NCBI RefSeq assembly: GCF_009649075.1
Contig: NZ_CP045737.1
Location: forward strand, 2,232,001 to 2,296,000
Length of the DNA: 64,000 bases
Direction: 5' to 3'
From: Aeromicrobium yanjiei
Lineage (GTDB): Bacteria > Actinomycetota > Actinomycetes > Propionibacteriales > Nocardioidaceae
Position numbers and translations under genes: made by a program. Below, piece by piece: positions 54,744 through 63,142 of this stretch (within the stretch, counting starts at the first letter, position 1; each line of letters begins with the position of its first letter). The notes under the pieces are model-generated. The model saw nothing but the letters and a program-made list of their open reading frames with translations. It did no database searches and was not told where the DNA came from.

Positions 54744-54836
54744 TCACCGGCTGAAGATGGCGATCACGATGACCGTGCCGATCACCGAGATCGCCAACGA
54801 CCCCAGGCAGCCCAGACGATTGCTGAAGAAGAGCAC
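54744..54836 (-). CDS. 30-residue single-helix membrane protein
   Basis: A very short frame starting with GTG (54834-54836): a few polar residues, then RLGCLGSLAISVIGTVIVIAI and a final FSR. It would form one membrane helix. The GTG lies one base after the stop codon of the upstream gene on the same strand, and a GC hairpin follows directly after its stop, so it behaves like the last gene of a two-gene unit. Actinobacteria carry many such 30-45 residue membrane peptides, often with the GCLGS motif. Function unknown. Confidence 0.5.
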   Translation of the reverse strand: MLFFSNRLGCLGSLAISVIGTVIVIAIFSR

Positions 54837-54837
54837 G

Positions 54838-55386
54838 TCAGCCGACGATGCGCTTCGCGAGGCCCTTCTTGACCTCGCTCGGGCGCTCCTGCTCGCCGGC
54901 GAACGAGCTGATGACGACCAGGGCCCCCGTCACCCCCGGGATGGCCCACTGCAGCAGGCGCAGCTGCTTCTGCGCCGCGGCGACGTCGGGCGGGGTCGAG
55001 GGCGCGGGACGGGTGCCGGACGCGACGGGCACCCGCTGCTGCTCGGCGACCTTGCGACCCAGCACGCGGCCGTACGCGGTCAGGCCGAGGGCAGCCGCGG
55101 TCAGGCCGGTCTTGGCGAGGGCCATCTGGGCGACACCCTCCTGGTCCTTGATGCGCGCCTTGTTGCCCTTGATCTGACCGATGCTGCCGATCAGGTGCGC
55201 GCCGATCGCGGCGGCGTTGACCGGGGTCCACCGGTCCCAGCCGACGTTGGCGACCGCGCCGGTGTCGGTGTCGTGCTGCGCCGTGGAGGCCGCGGAGTTG
55301 AGGGCGACGGCATTGGCCAGCGTTCCACCGAACCAGGCCGAGAGACCGAGGTCGTGCAGGGAGCGCGAGAGGGTGTTGCGAGTCAT
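54838..55386 (-). CDS. Conserved actinobacterial membrane-associated protein
   Basis: A 182-residue protein, MTRNTLSRSLHDLGLSAWFG onward, with GGTLANAVALNSAAS, a Gly/Ala-rich region that could be membrane embedded (ALAKTGLTAAALGLTAYGRVLG, about 88-109) and a C-terminal hydrophobic segment (LLQWAIPGVTGALVVISSFAG, about 143-163). A Pro/Ala-rich loop separates the two. No named family. Start chosen at the ATG of MTRN (55384-55386); a good AGGAGAACC ribosome site lies just ahead of it. The upstream frame to 55446 is unconserved. The 30-residue gene follows. Confidence 0.7.
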   Translation of the reverse strand: MTRNTLSRSLHDLGLSAWFGGTLANAVALNSAASTAQHDTDTGAVANVGWDRWTPVNAAAIGAHLIGSIGQIKGNKARIKDQEGVAQMALAKTGLTAAALGLTAYGRVLGRKVAEQQRVPVASGTRPAPSTPPDVAAAQKQLRLLQWAIPGVTGALVVISSFAGEQERPSEVKKGLAKRIVG

Positions 55387-55549
55387 GGTTCTCCTGAGTT
55401 GGTGACGGGAGGGGCGAGATACCCCCTGCGCCGCAGGGCCAAACACGACCGCGAGTCGGTCTGGACCGGGTCGTTACATTTTGGTGACACCCGGATCGGG
55501 TACGAATGGCTCCCACGAGCGCCGACGAGATCCGGCTAGGTTGTCCCGC

Positions 55550-56296
55550 ATGGCTGACACGATTCCCATGGTGGCGATGCACGACGTGCAGAAGTGGTTC
55601 GGCGACCTGCACGTCCTGCAGGACATCGAGCTGGAGGTTGCTCCCGGCGAGGTCGTGGTCGTGATCGGCCCGTCCGGCTCGGGCAAGTCGACGTTGTGTC
55701 GTGCGATCAACCGCCTCGAGGTCATCCAGGAAGGCACCATCGTCGTCGACGGCAAGCCGTTGCCCGACGAGGGCAAGGAGCTCGCCCAGCTGAGGGCCGA
55801 CGTCGGCATGGTGTTCCAGTCGTTCAACCTGTTCGCCCACAAGACCGTGCTGGAGAACGTGACCCTCGGCCCGATCAAGGTCCGGGGTCTGAAGAAGGCG
55901 GACGCCGACAAGCGAGGCATGGAGCTGCTCGCCCGTGTCGGCGTCGACTCGCAGGCGGGCAAGCTGCCGGCCCAGCTCTCGGGAGGTCAGCAGCAACGCG
56001 TCGCCATCGCCCGCTCGCTAGCGATGGACCCGAAGGTCATGTTGTTCGACGAGCCGACCTCGGCCCTCGACCCCGAGATGATCAAGGAAGTCCTCGACAC
56101 GATGGTCGACCTGGCCAAGGGCGGCATGACCATGGTCGTCGTGACGCACGAGATGGGGTTCGCCCGCACCGCCGCTGACCGTGTGTTGTTCATGGCGGAC
56201 GGCCGCATCGTCGAGGAGAACACTCCCCAGGCGTTCTTCACCAACCCCCAGACTCCCCGCGCCAAGGACTTCCTCGCCAAGATCCTCACCCACTGA
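55550..56296 (+). CDS. gluA: Glutamate ABC transporter ATPase
   Basis: A 248-residue polar-amino-acid ABC ATPase. Walker [10 protein letters not shown] is at about residues 37-45, the signature [16 protein letters not shown] near 140-155 and Walker [15 protein letters not shown] near 160-175, all intact. With the lipoprotein and two permeases downstream it makes the GluABCD glutamate importer known from Corynebacterium and found between recX and miaB in many actinobacteria. Start at the ATG of MADTIPMV, the frame upstream being unconserved. Confidence 0.95.
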   Translation: MADTIPMVAMHDVQKWFGDLHVLQDIELEVAPGEVVVVIGPSGSGKSTLCRAINRLEVIQEGTIVVDGKPLPDEGKELAQLRADVGMVFQSFNLFAHKTVLENVTLGPIKVRGLKKADADKRGMELLARVGVDSQAGKLPAQLSGGQQQRVAIARSLAMDPKVMLFDEPTSALDPEMIKEVLDTMVDLAKGGMTMVVVTHEMGFARTAADRVLFMADGRIVEENTPQAFFTNPQTPRAKDFLAKILTH

Positions 56297-56334
56297 CGCA
56301 CGTGACCGTTCACCACATCGAGGGAAGGTAACCC

Positions 56335-57240
56335 ATGAAGTTCACCACCACACGATCGCGTCGGGCCCGTTGGGCTGCCGTCGCCGCCACCGCTGTGCTT
56401 GCTCTGTCCGCCTGTGGCAGCGCCGGTGAGGACAGCTCCGGCGACGATGACGTCGACGTCTCCTCCAACGCCGCCTCCTCGTTCGAGGACGGCACCCGCA
56501 TGAAGGAGCTGGCCGAGGCCGGCACCGTCAAGATCGGCGTCAAGTTCGACCAGCCCGGTGTCGGCTTCAAGGCCGCCGGCTCCAAGACGCCCACCGGTTT
56601 CGACCCCGAGATGGGCAAGGTGATCGCGGGCAAGCTGGGCATCTCCCCCGACAAGATCGAGTGGGTCGAGACGATCTCGGACAACCGTGAGCCGTTCCTG
56701 CAGAAGGGCACCGTCGACTTCGTCCTCGCGTCCTACTCGATCACCGACGAACGCCGCCAGGTCGTGGGCCAGGCCGGCCCCTACTACGTGACGGGCCAGA
56801 GCCTGCTCGTGGCCGCGGACGACGACAGCATCAAGGGTCCGGAGGATCTCAAGGGCAAGAAGGTCTGCTCGGTCACCGGTTCGACGTCGATCAAGACGGT
56901 CGAGGAGGAGTTCGGCGCCCAGCCGGCCGGCTTCGACACCTACTCCGAGTGCGTCGAGCAACTCAAGAACGGTTCAGTCGACGCCGTCACCACCGATGGC
57001 GCGATCCTGCTCGGCTACGCCGCCGAGGCACCCGACCAGCTCAAGGTCGTCGGGGAGCCCTTCTCGGAGGAGCGCTACGGCATCGGCTACAGCAAGGACA
57101 GCCCCGAGCTGTGCGAGTTCCTGAACGACACGCTCACCGAGTCGTTCGACGGCGGCGAGTGGAAGAAGGCGTTCGACGCGACGCTCGGCAAGTCGGGCAA
57201 CGAGGCGCCGGAGACCCCGACCCTCGATCCCTGCAGCTGA
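56335..57240 (+). CDS. gluB: Glutamate-binding lipoprotein
   Basis: A 301-residue solute-binding lipoprotein. The signal peptide MKFTTTRSRRARWAAVAATA ends at lipobox LSACGS (Cys about 27). The mature SBP_bac_3 fold shows IGVKFDQPGVGFKAAGSKTPTGFDPEMGKVIAGKLG, EWVETISDNREPFLQKGTVDFVLASYSITDERRQ and KVCSVTGSTSIKTVEE. The two later cysteines could pair. It delivers glutamate (or a similar acid) to GluCD. A strong hairpin follows before gluC. Confidence 0.95.
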   Translation: MKFTTTRSRRARWAAVAATAVLALSACGSAGEDSSGDDDVDVSSNAASSFEDGTRMKELAEAGTVKIGVKFDQPGVGFKAAGSKTPTGFDPEMGKVIAGKLGISPDKIEWVETISDNREPFLQKGTVDFVLASYSITDERRQVVGQAGPYYVTGQSLLVAADDDSIKGPEDLKGKKVCSVTGSTSIKTVEEEFGAQPAGFDTYSECVEQLKNGSVDAVTTDGAILLGYAAEAPDQLKVVGEPFSEERYGIGYSKDSPELCEFLNDTLTESFDGGEWKKAFDATLGKSGNEAPETPTLDPCS

Positions 57241-57250
57241 TCGACATGAC

Positions 57251-57279
57251 GGCGGGCGGGTCGCGACGACCCGCCCGCC
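57251..57279 (+). terminator. Intra-operon hairpin between gluB and gluC
   Basis: GGCGGGCGGGTCG (57251-57263) pairs perfectly with CGACCCGCCCGCC (57267-57279), 10 bases after gluB. No T run follows. Such hairpins after binding-protein genes partly end transcription or protect the upstream mRNA, giving more GluB than permeases. Confidence 0.8.
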
Positions 57280-57305
57280 GCCCCCTACTCATGAGGAGGT
57301 GACGC

Positions 57306-57953
57306 ATGGACGCACTGACCGACAACCTCGACCTGATCCTCAAGGGATTCCTCGAGACGCTGAAGCTGCTGCTGTCGTCCGGATTGTTGGCGCTGGCGCT
57401 CGGAACCCTGATCGGGGTGTTCCGCCTCAGCCCGGTGCCGATCCTGCGCGGAGTGGCCGTCGCTTACGTCACCATCTTCCGCAACACCCCGTTGCTGGTC
57501 CTGATCCTGCTGACCTACTACGGGTTGCCGCAGCTGGGCATCGACTTCGGCTTCTTCTGGAACATCACCCTGGCGATGGGGTTCTACACCGCGTCGTTCG
57601 TGAGCGAGGCGATCCGCTCCGGCGTGAACGGCATCCCCCTCGGTCAGGCGGAGGCCGCCCGATCCATCGGCATGCCGTTCGGCATGACCATGACCCAGGT
57701 GCTGCTGCCCCAGGCGTTTCGGCTCGTCGTGCCCCCGCTGGCGAGCGTGTTCATCGCGTTGACCAAGAACACCTCGCTCGCCGCGGGCTTCGGCATCGCC
57801 GAGGCAACATTTCGGCTCAAGGGCCTGCTCAACGACCACGCCACCGAACGGGTCACGATCTTCGTGGGCATCGCGATCGGCTACATCATCATCGTCGAGC
57901 TGATCTCGTTCGGCGCCCACCTCTTCGAACGCAAGTACGCGGTGACCCGATGA
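57306..57953 (+). CDS. gluC: Glutamate ABC transporter permease GluC
   Basis: A 215-residue His/Glu/Gln-type permease with about five membrane helices. The family motif with EAARSIGMPFGMTMTQVLLPQAFRLVVPPLASVF (about 114-147) contacts the ATPase. AGGAGGT precedes the ATG closely. gluD overlaps its stop (ATGA). Confidence 0.94.
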   Translation: MDALTDNLDLILKGFLETLKLLLSSGLLALALGTLIGVFRLSPVPILRGVAVAYVTIFRNTPLLVLILLTYYGLPQLGIDFGFFWNITLAMGFYTASFVSEAIRSGVNGIPLGQAEAARSIGMPFGMTMTQVLLPQAFRLVVPPLASVFIALTKNTSLAAGFGIAEATFRLKGLLNDHATERVTIFVGIAIGYIIIVELISFGAHLFERKYAVTR

Positions 57954-58798
57954 GCAACGTCCTGTTCGACGTCCCCGGCCCCCGCGCCGTCCGCCGCCAC
58001 CGGATCATCGGCGTCGTCACCGTGGTCGCGGTGATCGCGATCATCGGCGCCGTGATCTGGAAGTTCCAGGCCGAGGGCCAGCTGAGCTATGCGAAGTGGG
58101 AACCGTTCTTCACCCCCAGCCTCGTGCAGCTGATCCTGGAGGGCCTGGTCAAGACCATGCTCGCCGGCGCACTCGCGATCGTCCTCGCCGTTCCTCTGGG
58201 CATGATCATGGGCGTCGCCAAGCTCTCGGACCACCGGATGATCCGCTGGCCGGCCTGGCTGTTCGTCGAGTTCTTCCGTGCTGTGCCCCTCCTGATGCTG
58301 ATCATCTTCATCTGGTCGATGCAGGGTTTCCCGCTCGGCACGATCTTCCCTCTGGTGCTCGGCCTGCTGCTCTACAACGGCTCCGTGCTCGCCGAGGTGG
58401 TCCGCGCGGGCATCAACGCCGTCCCGGCGGGCCAGGCCGAGGCGGCCTACGCCATCGGCCTGCGCAAGCACCAGGTCATGCGGATCGTCCTGCTCCCACA
58501 GGCGATCAAGATCATGCTGCCGTCGTTCATCAGCCAGTGCATCGTGGCGCTCAAGGACACCAGCTTGGGGTTCTACATCCTGGCTCCCGGCCTGACCTTC
58601 GCCGGCCGCGAGATCTACCGCACCTTCGGGAACTACCTGCAGACCGCGATCGTGCTCGCCGTCATCTACATCATCCTCAACCTGCTGCTGGGCCTGCTCG
58701 GCGAATGGGTGCAGCGACGGTTCGGCGGTGAGTCGAAGATCGAGCTGGTCGGCGGCATGGTGCAGGCACAGCCGGTCGGCGGGGCCGGCCGAGCGTAG
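57950..58798 (+). CDS. gluD: Glutamate ABC transporter permease GluD
   Basis: A 282-residue permease paralogous to GluC with an N-terminal extension: a first helix (IIGVVTVVAVIAIIGAVIW, about 19-37) before the five-helix core. The ATPase-contact loop QAEAAYAIGLRKHQVMRIVLLPQAIKIMLPS lies near 162-192. The ATG overlaps the gluC stop codon (ATGA). With GluA, GluB and GluC it completes the importer. Confidence 0.94.
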   Translation: MSNVLFDVPGPRAVRRHRIIGVVTVVAVIAIIGAVIWKFQAEGQLSYAKWEPFFTPSLVQLILEGLVKTMLAGALAIVLAVPLGMIMGVAKLSDHRMIRWPAWLFVEFFRAVPLLMLIIFIWSMQGFPLGTIFPLVLGLLLYNGSVLAEVVRAGINAVPAGQAEAAYAIGLRKHQVMRIVLLPQAIKIMLPSFISQCIVALKDTSLGFYILAPGLTFAGREIYRTFGNYLQTAIVLAVIYIILNLLLGLLGEWVQRRFGGESKIELVGGMVQAQPVGGAGRA

Positions 58799-58894
58799 AG
58801 CAGCTCTTCGTCGCGCGACTGACCGTGCGGCCCCGATGGTGCGGCCAGACGGCCTGTCTCGTAGTCTCGTGCCGCCACTGACCCGAGGAGACCC

Positions 58895-59803
58895 ATGTCC
58901 GGCACCTTCGTCCTGACCCTGTTGTTCCTGGTCGTCGCCGTCGGCGTGCTGCTCGCCAGTGGCGCCGCACAGCCTGCGCTCAAGCGAGTGCTGCGGCTGG
59001 TGGCGTTCGGAGCGTTCGCGCTCACGGCGCTGTGCCTGGTGCTGTCAACCTTCACGGTCGTGCCGACGCGCGACATCGGCATCGTCACGAGCTTCGGCAA
59101 GCCGGTCGGCAACCTCGACAACGGCATCCACGCCAAGCTGCCGTGGGAGAAGGTCAAGACGCTCGACGGTGCGATCCAGACCGACTCGTACCTGGAGCGC
59201 AACAGCGACGGGTGCACCGAGATCCGCATCGGCAACGAGTCGACCGCGTGCGTCGACAACTCGATCCGTTGGCGCATCAAGCTCGAGGCCGGCGAGACGC
59301 TCTACCAGGACTACCGCGACATGGACAACATCCGTCGCTCGCTCGTGACCCGTGAGCTGACGGCCGCCCTCAACGAGGTGCTGTCGGACTACAACCCGCT
59401 CAGCCAGATCCAGGACGACAGCGCGAATGCGACCGGGCCCAATCTCAACGAGTTCTCCCGCCAGGTCGCCGAGAAGCTGCGCGCGCAAGTGGGCGACCAG
59501 ATCGACGTCAAGAACGTCATCATCCCGCTCATCCACTTCGACAAGCCGACGCAGAGCAAGATCAACCTCTACCAGGCCGAGGTGGCCAACACGCGCATCG
59601 CCCAGCAGCGCGAGAAGACCGCCACGGCTCAGGCCCGGGCCAACGACAAGCTCAAGTCGTCGGTCAGCAACAACCCGAACGTGCTCGTCAGCCAGTGCCT
59701 CGACACGTTCAGCGAGATGGTCAAGGAGGGCCAGACGATCCCGATCGGGTTCAGCTGCTGGCCAGGTGGCGCTGCGAGCTCGGTCGTGATCCCGCAGAAG
59801 TAG
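58895..59803 (+). CDS. SPFH/prohibitin-domain membrane protein
   Basis: A 302-residue protein with two N-terminal membrane helices (FVLTLLFLVVAVGVLLASG and LVAFGAFALTALCLVLSTF, within residues 4-50) and an SPFH/band-7 domain (VVPTRDIGIVTSFGKPVG ... DNSIRWRIKLEAGETLYQDYRDMDNI), then a helix rich in Ala/Gln/Arg (IAQQREKTATAQARANDKL) that may assemble rings. Three cysteines in the C-terminal part could form a disulfide. Prohibitin-like proteins organise membrane domains and proteases; partner genes (NfeD, FtsH) are not adjacent. Confidence 0.88.
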   Translation: MSGTFVLTLLFLVVAVGVLLASGAAQPALKRVLRLVAFGAFALTALCLVLSTFTVVPTRDIGIVTSFGKPVGNLDNGIHAKLPWEKVKTLDGAIQTDSYLERNSDGCTEIRIGNESTACVDNSIRWRIKLEAGETLYQDYRDMDNIRRSLVTRELTAALNEVLSDYNPLSQIQDDSANATGPNLNEFSRQVAEKLRAQVGDQIDVKNVIIPLIHFDKPTQSKINLYQAEVANTRIAQQREKTATAQARANDKLKSSVSNNPNVLVSQCLDTFSEMVKEGQTIPIGFSCWPGGAASSVVIPQK

Positions 59804-59807
59804 CCGG

Positions 59808-60254
59808 TCAGTGGCACACGCCCCACGAGGCGCGCGTCACGACCCAGCCGCCCCCGGACGTACGGGTGACCTCGACGATCCAGACGGGTGCCGTCGAGTT
59901 GGTCATCGTGACCTTCGTGCCCTCGTCGTCGGCAGGCAGCCGCTCCCAACCTGCGCCCGGGACCGGCGGCACCTGCGCGGCCTCACTGGCTCCCCAGGCC
60001 TTGATGGCCGCGAGCGGGCTGCCCGCCCCCGCGCCGTTCGGGCTCAGGTCGTAGTCGATCGTCTGGCACGGCGGCAGGTCGACGGGCGCGACCGAGGGCG
60101 GCTTGCCGGTCGGGGACGGCGGCGACGTCGTGGCGGACTCGCTGGCCCTGGCGGGGGTGGGGGGCTCGGCCGACTGGTCGTCGCTGGACCCCGAGCAGGC
60201 AGACCCGGCCAGCAGCAGCGCCACGAGCGACGTACGTACGGTCAAGGACATCAT
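59808..60254 (-). CDS. Small lipoprotein, proline/serine-rich
   Basis: A 148-residue lipoprotein: MMSLTVRTSLVALLLAGSAC with the lipobox at LAGSAC (Cys about 20), then a Ser/Pro/Ala-rich linker (about 25-60) and a compact domain with two cysteines (LPPCQTIDYDL and the final WGVCH) that probably pair. The acidic/aromatic end (APVWIVEVTRTSGGGWVVTRASWGV) looks like a small beta fold. No family recognised. A second ATG lies one codon in. Confidence 0.72.
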   Translation of the reverse strand: MMSLTVRTSLVALLLAGSACSGSSDDQSAEPPTPARASESATTSPPSPTGKPPSVAPVDLPPCQTIDYDLSPNGAGAGSPLAAIKAWGASEAAQVPPVPGAGWERLPADDEGTKVTMTNSTAPVWIVEVTRTSGGGWVVTRASWGVCH

Positions 60255-60299
60255 GCTCAAGGATGTCTCACCCGGCCCCTTGTGTCTCGCCGCCCGCCC

Positions 60300-60384
60300 C
60301 CGCGAGTGGCGCAACCCGAGCCGCGAGTGGCGCAGAAGTCGACGACACGCCGTCCCATTTTCTCCAGCTTGCGCCAGTCGCGGG
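60300..60384. repeat. Palindromic repeats (CGCGAGTGGCGCA)
   Basis: CCGCGAGTGGCGCA occurs at about 60300 and 60321, and TTGCGCCAGTCGCGGG, its near complement, at 60369-60384, followed by two copies of TCGCGGGTTGGGG. It lies in the gap between the lipoprotein start (60254) and the hotdog gene stop (60414). This is another member of the window's dispersed palindromic elements, with a different core from the GCCACCGTTTG type. Confidence 0.75.
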
Positions 60385-60413
60385 TTGGGGTCGCGGGTTG
60401 GGGGCGGGGCGGA

Positions 60414-60875
60414 TCAGGGCTTCTTGGGGACGACCCAGAGGTGGATGGTGCCCTCGACCGTGACGGTGCCGTCGGTCGTGACGGCCCTGACCCGCACCGG
60501 GACGTCCGGGGCGGCGGCCCAGTCGGCCTCGGTCGTCTCGGCGATGCAGGTCAGTGCGGTCGTCGACTTCGCGAGATAGCTGACCTCCATCCCCTTGGGC
60601 AGCCAGCGCATGTCGGGCGGGCAGGTGGCCTCGGCCAGCAGTCCCATCGCGGCCTCCAGCCCGTTGCACGCGGCGATCGCGTGGACCGTGCCGATGTGGT
60701 TCTTGACCGATCGGCGCTTGGGGATCACGATCTGCCCGAGATGCGGCCGCATCTCCTGGACCCTCATGTGGATCGAGGCGAAGTAGGGCGCCTTCTGCCC
60801 GTACAGGAGCGAGAACAGACGCTTGCCCAGCGGCAGCGCGGTGACACGGGTGTAGAGGTCCAGGGTGGATGACAT
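60414..60875 (-). CDS. DUF4442 hotdog-fold protein
   Basis: A 153-residue hotdog-fold protein of the DUF4442 type (thioesterase-like). Visible features are an N-terminal helix region (LPLGKRLFSLLYGQKAPYFASIHMRV), NHIGTVHAIAACNGLEAAMGLLAE (about 60-83) where the substrate helix lies, and VTVEGTIHLWVVPKKP at the end. Family members hydrolyse or bind acyl thioesters; the substrate is unknown. It lies after the BNR-repeat gene on the same strand (44-base gap). Confidence 0.85.
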   Translation of the reverse strand: MSSTLDLYTRVTALPLGKRLFSLLYGQKAPYFASIHMRVQEMRPHLGQIVIPKRRSVKNHIGTVHAIAACNGLEAAMGLLAEATCPPDMRWLPKGMEVSYLAKSTTALTCIAETTEADWAAAPDVPVRVRAVTTDGTVTVEGTIHLWVVPKKP

Positions 60876-60919
60876 GCCCGAATGTTACCGGCTGGTAACC
60901 CCGGGTGTCCGCAGGCGCG

Positions 60920-62008
60920 TCAGATCGACGTCGCGCGAACGGTGCAGACGTCGGGCAGTCCGGTGCGCACCTCGGCCCAGGTGCCGCCCTCGTCGTTGCT
61001 CACCCACAGCGCTCCGTGCCGGGTGCCCAGGTAGAGCCCGACCGGATCGGACCGGTCCGTCGTGAACGCATCGCGCAGCACGACCGTCCACGCCTCCGAC
61101 GGGAGCCCCGGGCCGGTCTCGTGCCAGGTCTGCCCCGCGTCGTCCGAGCGCCAGACCGCAGGCTTGCCGTCCGGTGGGAATCTCCTGACGTCGGCGGTGA
61201 GCGGGAAGACGTAGATCGTCCCCGGCCGGTGGGGATGGGCGACGATCGGGAAGCCGAAGTCGGCCGGGAGTCCCTCATCGATCGCCTGCCAGGTCTCCCC
61301 CGCGTCGTCGCTGCGGAACACGCCCCCGTGGTTCTGGGCGTAGAGGCGGTCGGGGTCGCCGGCGTCGACTGCGACCTTGTGGACGCACTGGCCGAACTCC
61401 GGAGGCTCACCGGGCACGAAGTCGGCGCGGATGCCGTGGTTGTGCGGCGTCCAGCTCGCTCCACCGTCCTCGGACCGATAGACACCGCCGGTCGACATCG
61501 CCACCGTCACGATGTCCGGATCGCTGGGGTGCGGGACGATCGTGTGGATGGCCTGCCCGCCGAATCCTGCGGCCCACTCGGGGCGGTGCGGGTGGTCCCA
61601 GAGGCTGCGGACCAGCTCGAACGTCCGGCCGCGGTCGGTCGAGCAGAACAGTGCCGACGGCTGGGTGCCGGCCCAGACGACGTCGGGCTCGGCCGGGGAC
61701 GGGCAGAGCTGCCAGACGCGCTCGACGCTCGCTCCGAGATCGTCGGGAAACCGGACGGGCGACGGATCGCTGAGATCGAACGACCGGCCGCCGTCGGCGG
61801 ACCGGTAGACGGCTGGCCCGAAGACGACGTGCGTCGAGCCGACCAGGACCAGCGGATCGTCCTCTCGGGGGTCCGCAGCGACCGCGTAGACCTCCTCCAT
61901 CGGGAAGGCCGGGGCGTCCCACGCCCAGTCCGCGCGGGTCGCATCGGACCGGCCGATGAACAGGCCCTTGCGGGTGCCCGCCAGCAGGATCGTCTCGGAC
62001 ATGGACAT
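60920..62008 (-). CDS. BNR/sialidase-like beta-propeller protein
   Basis: A 362-residue cytosolic protein made of about six beta-propeller blades with Asp-box motifs: SADGGRSFDL, STDRGRTFEL, SEDGGASWTP, SDDAGETWQA, SDDAGQTWHE and SNDEGGTWAE. It starts MSMSETILLAGTRKGLFIGR, and has no signal peptide. Related proteins are named 'exo-alpha-sialidase' or 'WD40/YVTN/BNR-like', usually without proven enzyme activity. It is divergent from the PadR regulator with 41 bases between starts, so it is its likely target. Confidence 0.87.
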   Translation of the reverse strand: MSMSETILLAGTRKGLFIGRSDATRADWAWDAPAFPMEEVYAVAADPREDDPLVLVGSTHVVFGPAVYRSADGGRSFDLSDPSPVRFPDDLGASVERVWQLCPSPAEPDVVWAGTQPSALFCSTDRGRTFELVRSLWDHPHRPEWAAGFGGQAIHTIVPHPSDPDIVTVAMSTGGVYRSEDGGASWTPHNHGIRADFVPGEPPEFGQCVHKVAVDAGDPDRLYAQNHGGVFRSDDAGETWQAIDEGLPADFGFPIVAHPHRPGTIYVFPLTADVRRFPPDGKPAVWRSDDAGQTWHETGPGLPSEAWTVVLRDAFTTDRSDPVGLYLGTRHGALWVSNDEGGTWAEVRTGLPDVCTVRATSI

Positions 62009-62049
62009 CGCCTCCGTCGTATTCCTAACTGGAACAGTACGCTAGGAGC

Positions 62050-62598
62050 GTGACCACTCCCTTGTCAACGACCTCCTACGCCCTGCTGGGCCTGCTGATG
62101 TTCGATCGCGCCTCGTCCGAGGACGGCCTGACGGGCTATGAGATGAAGCAGCGCGCCGACCGGACGCTGCGGTTCTACTGGGTCTCCCCCGCGATGAGCC
62201 AGATCTACACCGAGCTCGACCGCCTGCGGCGCGAGGGCTACGTCGAGGCCGTCGACGACACGTCCGGACGCCGCACGACGCGCCGGTTCGTCATCACCGA
62301 GGCGGGCCGCTCGGCCCTGACGACGTGGCTGCACACCTCGGAGCAGGACTTCCCGGTCCTCAAGCACCCGATCGCGCTGCGTCTGCTGATGGGCAGCCTG
62401 ATGGGACCGGGCGAGGTCGCAGCGATGCTCGACGCGTACGAGGTGGCGCTGCAGGAGCGGCGCCGTGAGCTCGAGGGCGTACGCGAGCTGCTCGGGGACA
62501 ATGAGGCCCTCGCCTTCCCCGCGCACGTCGCGGAGTGGGGCCTGGCCTACTACGACTCCGAGCGGGAGATCGTGGACAAGCTGCGCAAGAAGCTCTGA
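62050..62598 (+). CDS. PadR-family transcriptional regulator
   Basis: A 182-residue PadR regulator (GTG start). The winged helix with LSTTSYALLGLLMFDRASSEDGLTGYEMKQRADRTLRFYWVSPAMSQIYTELDRLRREGYVEAV (about 5-70) and the C-terminal helical dimer domain (VALQERRRELEGVRELLGDN ...) are typical of the subfamily-2 PadR/VirA type. It probably represses the divergent BNR-repeat gene; a TTCC-N5-GGAA inverted repeat sits in the short gap (about 62022-62034). Confidence 0.9.
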   Translation: MTTPLSTTSYALLGLLMFDRASSEDGLTGYEMKQRADRTLRFYWVSPAMSQIYTELDRLRREGYVEAVDDTSGRRTTRRFVITEAGRSALTTWLHTSEQDFPVLKHPIALRLLMGSLMGPGEVAAMLDAYEVALQERRRELEGVRELLGDNEALAFPAHVAEWGLAYYDSEREIVDKLRKKL

Positions 62599-62612
62599 GG
62601 CGCAGCAGTACG

Positions 62613-63137
62613 TCAGAGGCTCTCGAGCGGCGCGGGCTCGGCCCCCAGCTCCTGGCGCACGACGTCGAACGCGATCTGGGGCGAGTAGCCCTTGCGGGCC
62701 AGCAGCCCAGTCAGGCGACGGATCTTGGTCGTGTCGTCCAGTGCGCTCATCGAGCGGAGCTTGGTCTGGACGAGCCGGTGCGCCGCCTCGAGCTCGACCG
62801 CGGGGTCGAGCTCGTCGAGCGCCTCACGGGCGATCTCCTCATCGACGCCCTTGCGTCTCAGCTCCATCGCCAGCACCCGCGAGGACAGCCCCTTGCTGCG
62901 CTGGCGCGACTGCACCCACGAGCGCGCGAACTCCGCGTCGTCGACCAGTCCGGCATCCTCGAACTTGTCGAGGATCGCCCGGGCCACCTCGGCCGGCACG
63001 TGCTTCTTGGCAAGTGCCTGCTCGAGGTCGGCCCGGCTGCGCGCGGTGACGGCGAGCCGGTCGTAGACGATCTGCCGGGCCCGCGACATCTGCTCGGCGA
63101 CGTCGTAGTCCTGGCTGTCGGCCTCGTCCGGGGACAT
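62613..63137 (-). CDS. recX: Regulatory protein RecX
   Basis: A 174-residue RecX, which inhibits RecA filaments. The three-helix repeats are visible: YDRLAVTARSRADLEQALAKKHVPAEVARAILDKFEDAGLVDDAEFARSWVQSRQR and LAMELRRKGVDEEIAREALDEL, ending near KGYSPQIAFDVVRQEL. It starts 5 bases after the recA stop, the usual recA-recX unit. The PadR gene is convergent. Confidence 0.96.
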   Translation of the reverse strand: MSPDEADSQDYDVAEQMSRARQIVYDRLAVTARSRADLEQALAKKHVPAEVARAILDKFEDAGLVDDAEFARSWVQSRQRSKGLSSRVLAMELRRKGVDEEIAREALDELDPAVELEAAHRLVQTKLRSMSALDDTTKIRRLTGLLARKGYSPQIAFDVVRQELGAEPAPLESL

Positions 63138-63142
63138 GACGA

